A DNA stretch of 56,102 nucleotides from Planctomycetota bacterium. GTDB lineage: Bacteria; Planctomycetota; Phycisphaerae; Tepidisphaerales; Tepidisphaeraceae. The position numbers and the translations under genes were made by a program. Position 1 is the stretch's first letter, and each line of letters starts with the position of its first letter. The notes under the pieces were generated by a model. The model searched no databases. It saw only the letters and a program-made list of their open reading frames with translations, and was not told the DNA's origin. Location of the stretch: the NCBI GenBank assembly GCA_026693085.1, contig JAPLNB010000149.1:1-56102 (forward strand), written 5' to 3'. Shown here piece after piece: positions 37,625-46,285 of this stretch.

Positions 37625-39198
37625 TGTGCCAGGCAGAGCGGGTTGGGGGGTGCGGTGTATGGGGGGGGATTGGAGAGGATTCTGGCGGCGTTGGCGAGGA
37701 ACGTGGTGGGGGATTGGTGGGGCGTGAGGACCGGGCGACAGAGAGAGTGGATCGGGTGAGACCAGGGCGTGGGGGAGATGTGAACGAGGGCGGTCGCGGA
37801 AGAGGCGGCGGAGACGAGGGCGGCGCGGGAATGGATTTCGTTGGCAAAATGACGGGAGAAATCGGCCAGATGGGACCAGCCGCGCCCATGGAGGCGAACG
37901 GGGATCGAAACGCCGATCAGCATGCGGGCGAGCGATTGGGCGTAGATCGGGCGGATCAATTGGTCGATGAAGCGGCGGCGATCGAGGGAATCGTCGGAGA
38001 TGGCCAGGCGAGTCATCCGGGTGGTGAGGTAGCGGTCGGGGTCGGGGGCGGCCAGGAACGGGCTGGCGCCCAGTTCGTCGGCGATGGTGTCCCAGAGGAG
38101 GCGGTGCGAGGAAAGATCGAAGGTTGGGGGAGTGGCGAGGTCGGTTGTATCTGCAATGATCGCAAGATGAGGATCGGAGGGGGGATCGGGCAGGCGGACG
38201 GTGGGCCAGCCGGCGGGCGTGAGTCGATTGGCAGGCCACCCGAGTTTGCGGGCGAGTGGGAGCCAGGCGGCGTCGGCCAGGAGGAGCGCGTCGTGAGGCA
38301 TCGCCTTGGAGAAGGAGGGAATGGCGGGGAGGGTGAGCCAGGAGAAGATAGGGACGTGGGGGGGGACGCCGTCGGCGAGTTCGGCGCGGGTGGCGTTGGC
38401 CGTGACGAGGGCTTTGCAGTCGCGAGTTGCCAGGGCCAGCGCGAGTGTGCCGGCGGAGCAGGGATCGTCCGGGTCGATGCGGCGGATGCGCTCGGTGCAG
38501 AGGAGATCGGCGAGGATCGAGCCGGGGTCGTCCCAGAGACGGAAACGTGAGGGGGCGAGGACGCAGAAGGTGCGAGTGGGGGTGTGTTCTTGGCAGAGGA
38601 TCTGGGTGCGGAGCTGGGTGCGATCCTGCGTGAGTTGGGAGAAGATACGCTGTGCTGTGGGCATCAGGGTGGAGGAGGCGTCGTCGGAGAGATCGGCGGT
38701 CTTGAGGAAGTTTTGGGGGAGGGGGAGGCCGGGGTGGAGACGGAAGAGGGTTAGGAGTTGGGAAGGCCAATCGGGGGCGACGACGAACCAGAGGCGGTGG
38801 GCGACGATGGGGGTGGAGAAGTCGTGACAGTGGAGGATGGGGTCGAGGGCAAGGGCGTCAGGGAGGATCACGACGATGGCGCGGGGGTCGGCGGTGTCGA
38901 GCGCGACTTGGATCTGAGCGGCGTGGGTGGGGGCGAGGAAGCAGGAGGTGCCGACGGGTGGGGTCATTTTGCGGAGAAGTTCGGCGGCGGCGCGGCGGGG
39001 GAGGGAGCAGTCGGCAAGGAAGTGGCCAGTGGGGTCGATCGCGGTGACCGAGCCGTCGCGGGCGTAGACGTATTCGAGGCGTGTCGAGGGCTTGGGGGGA
39101 TCGAGGTCAGGTTGGGTTTGGGCGAGGGCGGACCGGTTGGCCTGGAAGCAGAGTTGGGCTTCGCGGGCGGCGGCGGTGGTGGTGGTTGTGGTGGTCAT
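37603..39198 (-). CDS. Hypothetical protein, glycosyltransferase-like at best
   Basis: This 531-residue protein has no signal peptide and begins with a run of threonines (MTTTTTTTAAAREAQ) encoded by an ACC-type microsatellite. The body alternates hydrophobic beta strands and helices (RAIVVILPDALALD; LWFVVAPDWPSQLLTLFRLH; HDALLLADAAWLPLARKLGW). It has a late SIPVRLHGRGWSHLADF segment reminiscent of CgeB-type glycosyltransferases followed by a Rossmann-like tail. This similarity is weak and I would not assign an activity. It could be a glycosyltransferase acting on surface glycans or flagellin. The final residues come from a heptamer array. It stands alone on its strand. Confidence 0.6.
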   Translation of the reverse strand: MTTTTTTTAAAREAQLCFQANRSALAQTQPDLDPPKPSTRLEYVYARDGSVTAIDPTGHFLADCSLPRRAAAELLRKMTPPVGTSCFLAPTHAAQIQVALDTADPRAIVVILPDALALDPILHCHDFSTPIVAHRLWFVVAPDWPSQLLTLFRLHPGLPLPQNFLKTADLSDDASSTLMPTAQRIFSQLTQDRTQLRTQILCQEHTPTRTFCVLAPSRFRLWDDPGSILADLLCTERIRRIDPDDPCSAGTLALALATRDCKALVTANATRAELADGVPPHVPIFSWLTLPAIPSFSKAMPHDALLLADAAWLPLARKLGWPANRLTPAGWPTVRLPDPPSDPHLAIIADTTDLATPPTFDLSSHRLLWDTIADELGASPFLAAPDPDRYLTTRMTRLAISDDSLDRRRFIDQLIRPIYAQSLARMLIGVSIPVRLHGRGWSHLADFSRHFANEIHSRAALVSAASSATALVHISPTPWSHPIHSLCRPVLTPHQSPTTFLANAARILSNPPPYTAPPNPLCLAHFLIPDR

Positions 39199-39607
39199 GC
39201 GCGCAGGGGTCCTCTTGAGGGCATATGGAGTTCTTTATCGGACGTTTGGGGGTGGAGACTTCAGGCAATCAGGACGGCGCTGCCGTCGATGCGGCCAAGG
39301 CGAGGATATCGCAATGCGGGATGCAGCCGGTGATTCCAGGGCACATCGAGAGCAGAAGGAGCAAAGGCCGGCCCCCATCCGGGTCGGCGCGCCTGTTGCG
39401 CGATTCGCGAGATTGAGATTTCTGCCGCGGGGACGTTTGACCCATGACACAAGCGCCGATCAGCACGCCCCGATCACAAACAATCAGACGCCAGCACTGA
39501 TATCGCCCAGAGCGTTTGCCTGGCGCCGATAATCATTGGCGATCGATCGGACAATCGGTTTCCGCCATTCGCCGTTCTTGCGGATTTCGAGCTTCGAATT
39601 CCCGCTC
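39199..39607. other. Gene-free spacer at a composition switch
   Basis: No gene is seen in these 409 bp. Composition switches here from the G-rich plus strand to the left to a C-rich plus strand to the right. At 39585-39605 three 7-mers of the TTTCGAG family (TTTCGAG, CTTCGAA, TTCCCGC) stop two bases from the TolC-type stop codon. Confidence 0.5.
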
Positions 39608-41305
39608 TTACTTCTTCTTCCCCTTCACAATCCCCATCGATGCTCCCGGCTCCTCTTTCGTCACTACATTGTTGTACCGCATGATCGTCCCCTTGGCCTT
39701 CTCCAACTGCGATATCGCAATGTTGTAGTTCACGATCGCCAGCACCTCTGCCCTGGCTGCCACCGCCAACGCCTCCTGCCGGTCCAGCTTCAACTGCACA
39801 AACGTCGGCGTCAATGGCTCGCCGCCACGCTCACGCTGGTTGATCGCCGCCAACGCATCCGCCGCCGCATACCGCGCGTTCCGCGTCGCGATGATCTCGT
39901 TCCACGTCGTCTCCACCTCGCGATACTGCTTCTTTACCTCCAACGCCGACTGCTCCACCAACGCCCGATACTGCATCATCGTCTGCTCGTGTTGCAGCAG
40001 CGTCCTCAGGTAGATCGCCCGCGCTCCCCGGTTCCCAAACGGCACCTCAAACGACAGCCCGACGCTGTAGACGAAGAAGCTCGATCTCCTCTGCTTGTCC
40101 AACGAAGCATCCAGCTCATCCCCAACCCCCTGCAATCCCGCCGACCCCGTCAGGTTCAACTGCGGCAGCACGTTGTTCTTCGCCGCCTTCACCACCGTCC
40201 CCGCCGACGCAATCCGGTACTTCTGCGCCATCAGGTCAAACCGGTTCTCGAACGCCGCCTGCATCTGGTCCTCCAGCGAAAACACGATCGCTTCCTCGAT
40301 CGGCTTGTCCGCCGGCAAGATCGTCTGCGGGCTTACCACCGGCAGATCCGGGTCGTTTATGATCCGCTTCAACTGATCCGAAATGTCCAGAATCTGCGCC
40401 TTCAGCCGCACCAGCTCCGCCCGCCGCGACTGCACCGACGCCTGCCCCTGCGATACCTGCACCCGCGACGTGTCGTGCGTCAACCGCTTGAGCAGAATCT
40501 CCAGCGTGTCTTCCGTCTGCGAAAGCAGTTCCTCCTGGATCTTCACATTCATCTGCGACTGGTACAGCCTCCAGTAGGCCTCCTCCGTGTTCGCCATCGC
40601 CGTTTCCAGCTTGTCACGCCATTCCAACTGGCTGATCCGCTGGTCGTACCTCGCAATCGTTATTCTCGCCCGGTTCACCTCCCCGCCAAAATCCTTCAAG
40701 AGCGGCTGCGTCAACTGCAACACCAACTGGCTCTGGTAGAACGGGTTCACCGCCGGCGTAAACTGCGACGATGTCACGTCCTGCCGGCTCATTTGCTGGC
40801 TCAGCTCAATCTGCCCGCCGTCCGGAAGGTTCTGCTTGATCCCCGTCTGAACCTGCTGCGTCAGTACTTCCGCCGGCGTCAGGCTGCCCCCAAGCCCCGT
40901 CTGCTGCCATTGCTTCTGAAACTGTCCCGACTGTGAAAAAACCGGATCAAACCGCGCCTTGGCCTCCAGAATCCTCGCCTCGTCAATCGACGGCTGATAC
41001 GACGCCACCCGCACGTCCAGACTGTTGGCCACCGTCCGGTCCATCACTTCCTGCAGCGTCAACGCAATCGCAGGACCCATCGGCCTTATTACCGTGCGCG
41101 CGGGCAGTGTTGTCGGCACCGTCCCACCCGGAAGCGGCGCGGGCGGCAGCGGATCCATCACCGCCGGCGGCGTCTCCGCCGCCTGTTCCTTCTGTATCTG
41201 GCCGATCCGCTCTGGACTGAACGGCGGCGCCTCACCGAGGCCGCACCCGCCCAATATCGCCGCCGCAACCCACATCGCCGCTTTCGCAATCATTTTCGAT
41301 TTCAT
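39608..41305 (-). CDS. TolC-family outer-membrane efflux lipoprotein
   Basis: The product is 565 residues with a lipoprotein signal (MIAKAAMWVAAAILGGC) whose lipobox LGGC predicts lipidation at Cys21. A Pro-rich linker (about 35-75) leads to two outer-membrane-efflux repeats rich in long coiled helices: LTLQEVMDRTVANSLDVRVA at the start of the first, ENRFDLMAQKYRIASAGTVV at the start of the second, and YNIAISQLEKAKGTIM at the end. Trimeric TolC proteins form the outer-membrane duct for tripartite exporters. No inner-membrane pump or adaptor gene is adjacent, so its partner lies elsewhere. It is the first gene of a C-rich plus-strand block and its coding strand is accordingly G-rich. Confidence 0.9.
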   Translation of the reverse strand: MKSKMIAKAAMWVAAAILGGCGLGEAPPFSPERIGQIQKEQAAETPPAVMDPLPPAPLPGGTVPTTLPARTVIRPMGPAIALTLQEVMDRTVANSLDVRVASYQPSIDEARILEAKARFDPVFSQSGQFQKQWQQTGLGGSLTPAEVLTQQVQTGIKQNLPDGGQIELSQQMSRQDVTSSQFTPAVNPFYQSQLVLQLTQPLLKDFGGEVNRARITIARYDQRISQLEWRDKLETAMANTEEAYWRLYQSQMNVKIQEELLSQTEDTLEILLKRLTHDTSRVQVSQGQASVQSRRAELVRLKAQILDISDQLKRIINDPDLPVVSPQTILPADKPIEEAIVFSLEDQMQAAFENRFDLMAQKYRIASAGTVVKAAKNNVLPQLNLTGSAGLQGVGDELDASLDKQRRSSFFVYSVGLSFEVPFGNRGARAIYLRTLLQHEQTMMQYRALVEQSALEVKKQYREVETTWNEIIATRNARYAAADALAAINQRERGGEPLTPTFVQLKLDRQEALAVAARAEVLAIVNYNIAISQLEKAKGTIMRYNNVVTKEEPGASMGIVKGKKK

Positions 41306-41438
41306 ATAGCCCGATCGGTCAACTAGTTACCGCGCCGAACCCGCCCCTTACGCGGGGCACTCTACAGACACCCACCTGCTCACCGCCAGATCTTCGCCAA
41401 CGCCTCGTCCTTGCTTCTTCCCCCCGGCCACCGGTCTA

Positions 41439-42095
41439 TCATAAGTGCCCACATGCCACGCGCCAAACGCCCCACGCCGCAATTATCGCGTACCCACCAA
41501 AACCCAACAGGATCACCCCGCCAGCCACGTCCGCCGCCACCAGCATCCCTCGTTTGCCCAACCGCCCAGCTCCGCTCATCGCCGTCGCAAAAAAAACCAC
41601 CCACGACATCGCTCCCACAAATACTCCCACACACAATATCGGCAACTCCCGCCCCGCTCCCACTAACATCTGTCCCGCCGCCGCCGGAACCACCACAAAC
41701 CAAAAACCCAGCGTCAGCGGGTTTGTCGCCATCATCACCAATCCCCTCACATAGTTCCGCCTCGGCCTCTCCAACCCGGTGTCCGCCTTCATCCCCATCA
41801 CCCGCCTCGCGCTCAGCAGCGACCCCACCCCCAGATACAACAGCAAACCCGCCCCCATCACTCCCACCACCACCCTCGCCCATGGCATCCAACTCTGTTG
41901 CAACAGCCATTGCATCCCCAGCCCCAGCAGCACCGCATACGTCACATCCACCGTCACCGCCCCCATCCCAACCCCAAACCCCGCCCAGAACCCCCCACGC
42001 AGCGACCGCCGCGCTATTTCAACATTCACGGGCCCAATCGGCGCCGCCGCCCCCAATCCCAGCAATACCCCTTTCCACAACATCCAAACCCACAT
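41439..42095 (-). CDS. LysE/RhtB-family exporter
   Basis: The 218-residue membrane protein has about six transmembrane segments and the N-terminal signature GAAAPIGPVNVEIARRSLRG of LysE/RhtB amino-acid exporters, followed by GFGVGMGAVTVDVTYAVLLG and NPLTLGFWFVVVPA. The family exports amino acids or related small molecules from the cytoplasm using the ion gradient; the substrate here is unknown. Start codons at 42095 and 42083 are both possible. The 130-bp spacer to the mutase gene is divergent and contains a heptamer array. Confidence 0.9.
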   Translation of the reverse strand: MWVWMLWKGVLLGLGAAAPIGPVNVEIARRSLRGGFWAGFGVGMGAVTVDVTYAVLLGLGMQWLLQQSWMPWARVVVGVMGAGLLLYLGVGSLLSARRVMGMKADTGLERPRRNYVRGLVMMATNPLTLGFWFVVVPAAAGQMLVGAGRELPILCVGVFVGAMSWVVFFATAMSGAGRLGKRGMLVAADVAGGVILLGFGGYAIIAAWGVWRVACGHL

Positions 42096-42150
42096 CCCCC
42101 CACCTTCCTCCCCCCCACACGCCTTGTCAACTCGCCTGCTCGTCTCCTCC

Positions 42151-42178
42151 TGACTTCTGACCCGTGACCCCTGAACCC
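42151..42178. repeat. Heptamer array (TGACCCN family), divergent spacer
   Basis: Four tandem 7-mers, TGACTTC, TGACCCG, TGACCCC and TGAACCC, lie between the divergent exporter and mutase genes, 50 bp before the mutase start. The family matches the array at 209-243. Confidence 0.75.
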
Positions 42179-42227
42179 TTTTCCCATTTTGTCGCTCGAC
42201 TTCCCCGCGGTATTATGGTCTCCACTC

Positions 42228-43619
42228 ATGATCGACAAGATGTTCAAAGCCTACGACGTCCGCTCTACCTACCCCAACCCCCTCAACGAAGAGGTCGCCT
42301 GGAAGATTGGCCACGCCACCGGCCAGTTCCTCAAACGTTCCCGCCAATCCATCCCCGACTCCCAACGCGTCAAGAACGAAAACACCATGGTCGTCGGCCG
42401 CGACATGCGACCAAGCTCCCCCGATCTCGCCCGCGCACTCACCGATGGCCTCCGTTCCACAGCCATGAACGTCATCGACATCGGAATGATCGATAGCTCT
42501 TTCATCTACTTCGCCGTCAACCACGAAGAAACCGTCGGCGGCATCCAGGTCACCGCCTCACACAACCCCATCCAATACAACGGCTTCAAAATCTCCGGCC
42601 CCAAAGCCAAACCCATCGGCGCCTCCACCGGCCTCGAAGACATCAAACGCATCGCCACCTCCCTCCGCGTCGGCACCACCGGCGTCTCCGGAAAACTCGA
42701 ATCCAAAGACCTCTGGCCTCAATACAAACAACACGTCCTCCAATTCCTCAACCTCCCCCGCAAGATCCGCGTTGCCATCGACGCCTCCAATGGCATGGCC
42801 GGCAAAATGATCCCCGCTATCTTCTATGGCATCCCCAACCTCGAAATCATCCCCATCCTCTTCGACATCACCGGCTCTTTCACCCACGACCCCAACCCCC
42901 TCGTCGAATCCAACCTCGATATGCTCAAAGCCAACATGGCCCAAACCAAGCCCGACCTCGGCGTCTGCTTCGACGGCGACGCCGACCGCTGCATCTTCCT
43001 CGCCGAAACCGGAAACACCGTCGGCTGCGACCTGGTTACCGCCCTGCTCGCCCGCGACTTCCTCGCCAAACCCGAAAACAAAGGCTCAGCAATCGTCTAC
43101 GATCTCCGCTCCAGCCACGTCATCGCCGACGAAGTCAAAGCCGCCGGCGGCGTCCCCCGCCGCGAGCGCGTCGGCCACGCCTTCATGAAGAAAACTCTCG
43201 CCGACACCAACGCCGTCTTCGGCGGCGAACTCTCCGGCCATTTCTACTTCCGCGACAATTTCTTCGCCGACTCCGGCGCCATCGCCTTCGCCCGACTCCT
43301 CTCCATCCTCGCCGCCCAGGACAAACCCCTCAGCTACCTCATCGGCCCCCTCCGCCGCTATGCCCAATCCGGCGAAATCAATTTCCAGATCGAAGATAAA
43401 GACGGCAAGATCCGCGAATTGGCTGAAGCCTACCGCAAATCCCAGGTCGACTACCTCGACGGCATCACGGTTGACTGTGGCGACTGGTGGTTCAACGTCC
43501 GCAAGAGCAACACCGAACCCATGCTCAGACTCAACCTCGAAGCCGCCTCCCCCCGCCTGCTCGATGAGAAAATCAAAGAGTTGAAGAAGATCTTGGGTGA
43601 GCCCGCGCATGGGCACTGA
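42228..43619 (+). CDS. Phosphomannomutase/phosphoglucomutase
   Basis: Started at the ATG at 42228 (alternative at 42240), the product is 463 residues, the usual size of bacterial PMM/PGM enzymes of the alpha-D-phosphohexomutase family. All four signatures are intact: the phosphoserine loop TASHNP near residue 110, the magnesium loop FDGDADR near 248, the sugar loop GGELSGH and the phosphate loop RKSNTEP. It interconverts hexose 1- and 6-phosphates for nucleotide-sugar synthesis, feeding glycan and glycogen pathways such as the GT3 synthase and the CapD-like dehydratase in this window. Whether mannose or glucose is preferred cannot be told here. An 8-bp hairpin covers its stop codon. Confidence 0.93.
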   Translation: MIDKMFKAYDVRSTYPNPLNEEVAWKIGHATGQFLKRSRQSIPDSQRVKNENTMVVGRDMRPSSPDLARALTDGLRSTAMNVIDIGMIDSSFIYFAVNHEETVGGIQVTASHNPIQYNGFKISGPKAKPIGASTGLEDIKRIATSLRVGTTGVSGKLESKDLWPQYKQHVLQFLNLPRKIRVAIDASNGMAGKMIPAIFYGIPNLEIIPILFDITGSFTHDPNPLVESNLDMLKANMAQTKPDLGVCFDGDADRCIFLAETGNTVGCDLVTALLARDFLAKPENKGSAIVYDLRSSHVIADEVKAAGGVPRRERVGHAFMKKTLADTNAVFGGELSGHFYFRDNFFADSGAIAFARLLSILAAQDKPLSYLIGPLRRYAQSGEINFQIEDKDGKIRELAEAYRKSQVDYLDGITVDCGDWWFNVRKSNTEPMLRLNLEAASPRLLDEKIKELKKILGEPAHGH

Positions 43620-43635
43620 TCATCCCCCAGTGCCC
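43611..43635 (+). terminator. Hairpin over the mutase stop codon
   Basis: GGGCACTG (43611-43618) pairs perfectly with CAGTGCCC (43628-43635) around a 9-base loop. The stem overlaps the last codons and the stop. There is no following T run, so it may protect the 3' end or weakly terminate. Confidence 0.4.
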
Positions 43636-43808
43636 CGCAAGAGCGTCGGGGCAAGGGTCCATCGCCAATGGCGACCGCTCCCCCGGACGTGCCACTGCGC
43701 ACCGTCTCCCTTTAACCTCCGTCCTTCCCGTGGATCGGAAACCCCCGCACTCGAATTCGAGCCTGCTCAATCACCACCACGCTCCCCTTCAAGCACCGCC
43801 TCCGCCGC

Positions 43809-43985
43809 CTATCGCAGTGCCTCTTGGATATCTTCCCGCGCCAGGTCTGGATACGCCTCCAGAATCTCCCGTTCGCTCATCTCCTCCGCCACCATGCACA
43901 CGACCGTCGCCACCGGTATCCGAAGACCCCGAATGCACGGCACGCCCCCCATCTGCTTCGCATTGATCGTGATGCGGCTGAACAT
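43809..43985 (-). pseudogene. DUF433 (antitoxin-like) protein with premature stop
   Basis: The ATG at 43985 follows AGAGGAG and gives 58 residues of a DUF433 protein: ITINAKQMGGVPCIRGLRIP, then EREILEAYPDLAREDIQEAL. DUF433 proteins have a winged-helix-like fold and are usually paired with a DUF5615 PIN-like toxin. Here the frame meets TAG exactly where relatives carry a Tyr in an ALxYAA motif. Beyond the stop the same frame continues AAEAVLEGERGGD to another stop at 43767, as an intact C-terminus would. I infer a nonsense mutation that removes about 14 residues. No DUF5615 gene follows. The shortened protein may still fold. Confidence 0.7.
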
Positions 43986-44070
43986 GATTGCTCCTCTGCT
44001 AATCATAGCACAAACGCACTGCCCCTGACGACAATCTTGCAGACTCCCCCTCCCTTCGCCTCTCTCTGTC

Positions 44071-44091
44071 TCATCATTCATCATTCATCAT
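44071..44091. repeat. Heptamer array (TCATCAT family)
   Basis: Three perfect 7-mers TCATCAT run in tandem. The TGA stop of the thioesterase gene (44088-44090 on the minus strand) lies inside the last unit. Related families occur at 46199-46226 (TTCATCG) and 47208-47221 (TTCATCA). Confidence 0.75.
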
Positions 44092-44561
44092 TTCCCCAAC
44101 CGCCTCTCCCTCCTCCCCTCCGCCTCCTCATATCTCCTCTTCTCCTCATCCGTCACCGGCACCACCGCACAAACCGCCACCGGCCGAAACTGCTCATCCA
44201 TCGCCACAAACGTAAAATACGCCGAAAATATGTGCTTCCGCTCCAGCGTCTTGTAGTCCTCCACCAACGCCCTCAACCCCACCTCCATCGACGTCCGCCA
44301 CACCCGATTCACCGCCGCCTGAAACACCAGAATATCCCCCCGCCTCGCCGGAGCCAAAAACCTCACCGAATCGATCGCCAGCGTCACACAATCCCGCCCC
44401 GAATGTCGATGCGCCACCACCGCCGCCACCTGGTCCGCCATCTCCAGCACCCGCCCTCCAAACAGCGTCCCATACGCATTCAAATCATTCGGAAACACAA
44501 TCGCCGTCTGATCGTTGATCGCCGACTCCGATACATATTTCCCCGGCAGCGTCGTCTCCAT
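44088..44561 (-). CDS. Hotdog-fold acyl-CoA thioesterase
   Basis: Started at the ATG at 44561, with AGAGAAGAG upstream, the product is 157 residues, the normal size of a YciA/BFIT-type thioesterase. The N-terminal FPNDLNAYGTLFGGRVLEMA segment carries the catalytic Asn/Asp and GG turn, followed by VTLAIDSVRFLAPARRGDIL. It hydrolyses acyl-CoA to fatty acid and CoA in the cytoplasm; chain-length preference is unknown. It follows the glucuronate isomerase remnant by 13 bp on the same strand, a probable former operon. The stop codon falls within a heptamer array. Confidence 0.9.
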   Translation of the reverse strand: METTLPGKYVSESAINDQTAIVFPNDLNAYGTLFGGRVLEMADQVAAVVAHRHSGRDCVTLAIDSVRFLAPARRGDILVFQAAVNRVWRTSMEVGLRALVEDYKTLERKHIFSAYFTFVAMDEQFRPVAVCAVVPVTDEEKRRYEEAEGRRERRLGK

Positions 44562-44574
44562 AATCGCTCTTCTC

Positions 44575-45673
44575 TCACATCCCCGCACTCAGAAACCCCT
44601 CAAAATTCCCACCCAAATACCCCTCCGCCGTCCGCTTCACCTCTTCCCGCGTCACCTTCCACCCCGTCCCCGCCAGATCGCAGAACTTGTCCTTCATCAC
44701 CTTCGCAATAATCCCCCGGCTATGCTCCCACTTGTAAATCACCTGGTCCAACACCCGCGCATCCGAATGTTGTGGCACAAAACTCGTCCCCAACAACTCC
44801 ATCCTCATCCGCGTAATCTCTTCAATCAGCGACGGATTATTCAAAAACCACCAGCAACCAAACAACATCATGTTCCGCAGCTTCCTCGCCGCCACCGCCA
44901 CCTCATGCTGATTCTCCCGCGACAGCATCGTTACCAGAAACTTGTTCCCCGGATTCTCCGCACAGATCCGCGCCACGCTCCCGATATCCGCCTTGCCCAC
45001 TCCATCCCCCGCCAACCTCAATCTCGGATTGATCTGCCGCTTCACCCCGACCATCAACGCAAACGGCACCCCCTTCTCCTTCGCCACCGGCAACACCGCC
45101 TCCTGAATCACCTTCGTCGTCGCCGACTCATCCGGATATCTCCAGTCCGGCCCCAACGACACCGCCACATACAACGCCCCCATCCGATCAATCCACTCGC
45201 TCAAAAACCTCCGAATCTCCTTCATCGATTCCCCCCCCAACTCTGCCCCCACCCCATACCCGACCCCCCGTAGCTTCTCCGCCACTCCCGGCCACCCGAT
45301 TAAGAGCGGATTCCCGAAAACACTCTCGAATTCCCTTCAAATCCTTGCTCGAAACATCCACCCCCAACTTGTTAAGCACAGTCAGCACCCCCCGGCATGC
45401 CTCGCTGATCGGCGCCCGCTCCACAAACAACGTCCGCCAGATGGTGTCCGCCTGCTGCTGCTGATTCATCCCCCAGAACGCCTCATACCCGATATCGCTC
45501 GCCCGAATCGTCTCCGCGATCAAGTAGTGATACGTCAGCAACTCATCGATCCCCCACAGCATGAGCTTCCCAAACTCCGCCGGATACAGATGTGTATGCA
45601 AGTCATACACCGGCGTCGTAAAAACCGCCTCATCCACCCACTTCCCAATCCGCCCATTCACATCGCCAACCAT
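44575..45673 (-). pseudogene. Glucuronate isomerase-like gene with internal deletion
   Basis: Two frames encode the two ends of a UxaC/glucuronate isomerase-like protein of the amidohydrolase superfamily. The 5' frame (45673 to about 45310) has TPVYDLHTHLYPAEFG with the metal-binding HxH, then RGVLTVLNKLGVDVSSKDLK. The 3' frame (from about 45330 to 44575) has EKLRGVGYGVGAELGGES, PFALMVGVKRQINP, TMLSRENQHEVAV and FGCWWFLNNPSLIEE. The central segment expected between them is largely missing and the frames do not join, so an out-of-frame deletion of roughly 60-100 codons is inferred. The enzyme would interconvert uronates with keto-uronates. The remains are otherwise well preserved, so the loss looks recent. 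Confidence 0.8.
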
Positions 45674-45750
45674 CTAACCTCCGCACAAGAGACCCCCGCA
45701 TTCTAATCCCCCCCGTCCCCTTCGCGAAACCTCTCCCCTCACCACAAATC

Positions 45751-46191
45751 GTAGACGGCGCCATCCACCGCGCCGCCGGACCTCAACTCCTCGCCGAATG
45801 CCGCAACCTCCCCGAATCCTCCCCCGGTGTCCGCTGCCCCACCGGCCAAGCCCGCATCACCAAAGGCTACAACCTCCCCGCCAAACACGTCATCCACACC
45901 GTCGGACCCGTCTGGCACGGCGGCTCCCACAACGAACCCCACCTCCTAAAAAACTGCTACACCAACTCCCTCCAACTCGCCGCCACCCACAACCTCCGTT
46001 CCATCGCCTTCCCCTCTATCTCCACCGGCATCTACGCCTACCCCCTCGAACAAGCCACCCAAATCGCCCTCCAAACCACCCTCACCTTCCTCCAATCCCA
46101 CCCCGACTTCGGAAAAATCATCTTCGCCTGCTTCTCCCCCCAAGCCCTCACCCTCTACAACTCCACCCTCCTCCGCCTCACCCACCCCTGA
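45751..46191 (+). pseudogene. Macrodomain protein lacking its N-terminus
   Basis: The plus frame from 45751 to the TGA at 46189 encodes 146 residues of a macrodomain of the YmdB/MacroD type: VDGAIHRAAGPQLLAECR, PTGQARITKGYNLPAKHVIH, then AFPSISTGIYAYPLEQA. These proteins remove ADP-ribose or deacetylate O-acetyl-ADP-ribose. The first 45 or so residues, including the NAANxxLxGGGG loop that binds ADP-ribose and should directly precede VDGAIH, are absent. The upstream frame is unrelated and contains no ATG, and the frame has no methionine at all. I conclude that it is a 5'-truncated relic next to another damaged gene. Confidence 0.75.
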
Positions 46192-46198
46192 CCTCCAA

Positions 46199-46226
46199 TT
46201 CATCGTTCATCGCTCATCGTTCATCG
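46199..46226. repeat. Heptamer array (TTCATCG family)
   Basis: Four tandem 7-mers, TTCATCG twice, CTCATCG, then TTCATCG, begin eight bases after the macrodomain stop and lie 60 bp before the next gene. Confidence 0.75.
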
Positions 46227-46285
46227 TTTCTTTCCTCCGTGTCCCCGTCCCGCCGTGGTTCAAGATGTGCTAGAATCTTCCTGCC

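Noticed and set aside
37624-38550. Plus-strand Gly-rich frame of 308 codons
   Set aside because: Antisense to the gene at 37603-39198, with composition expected of a shadow.
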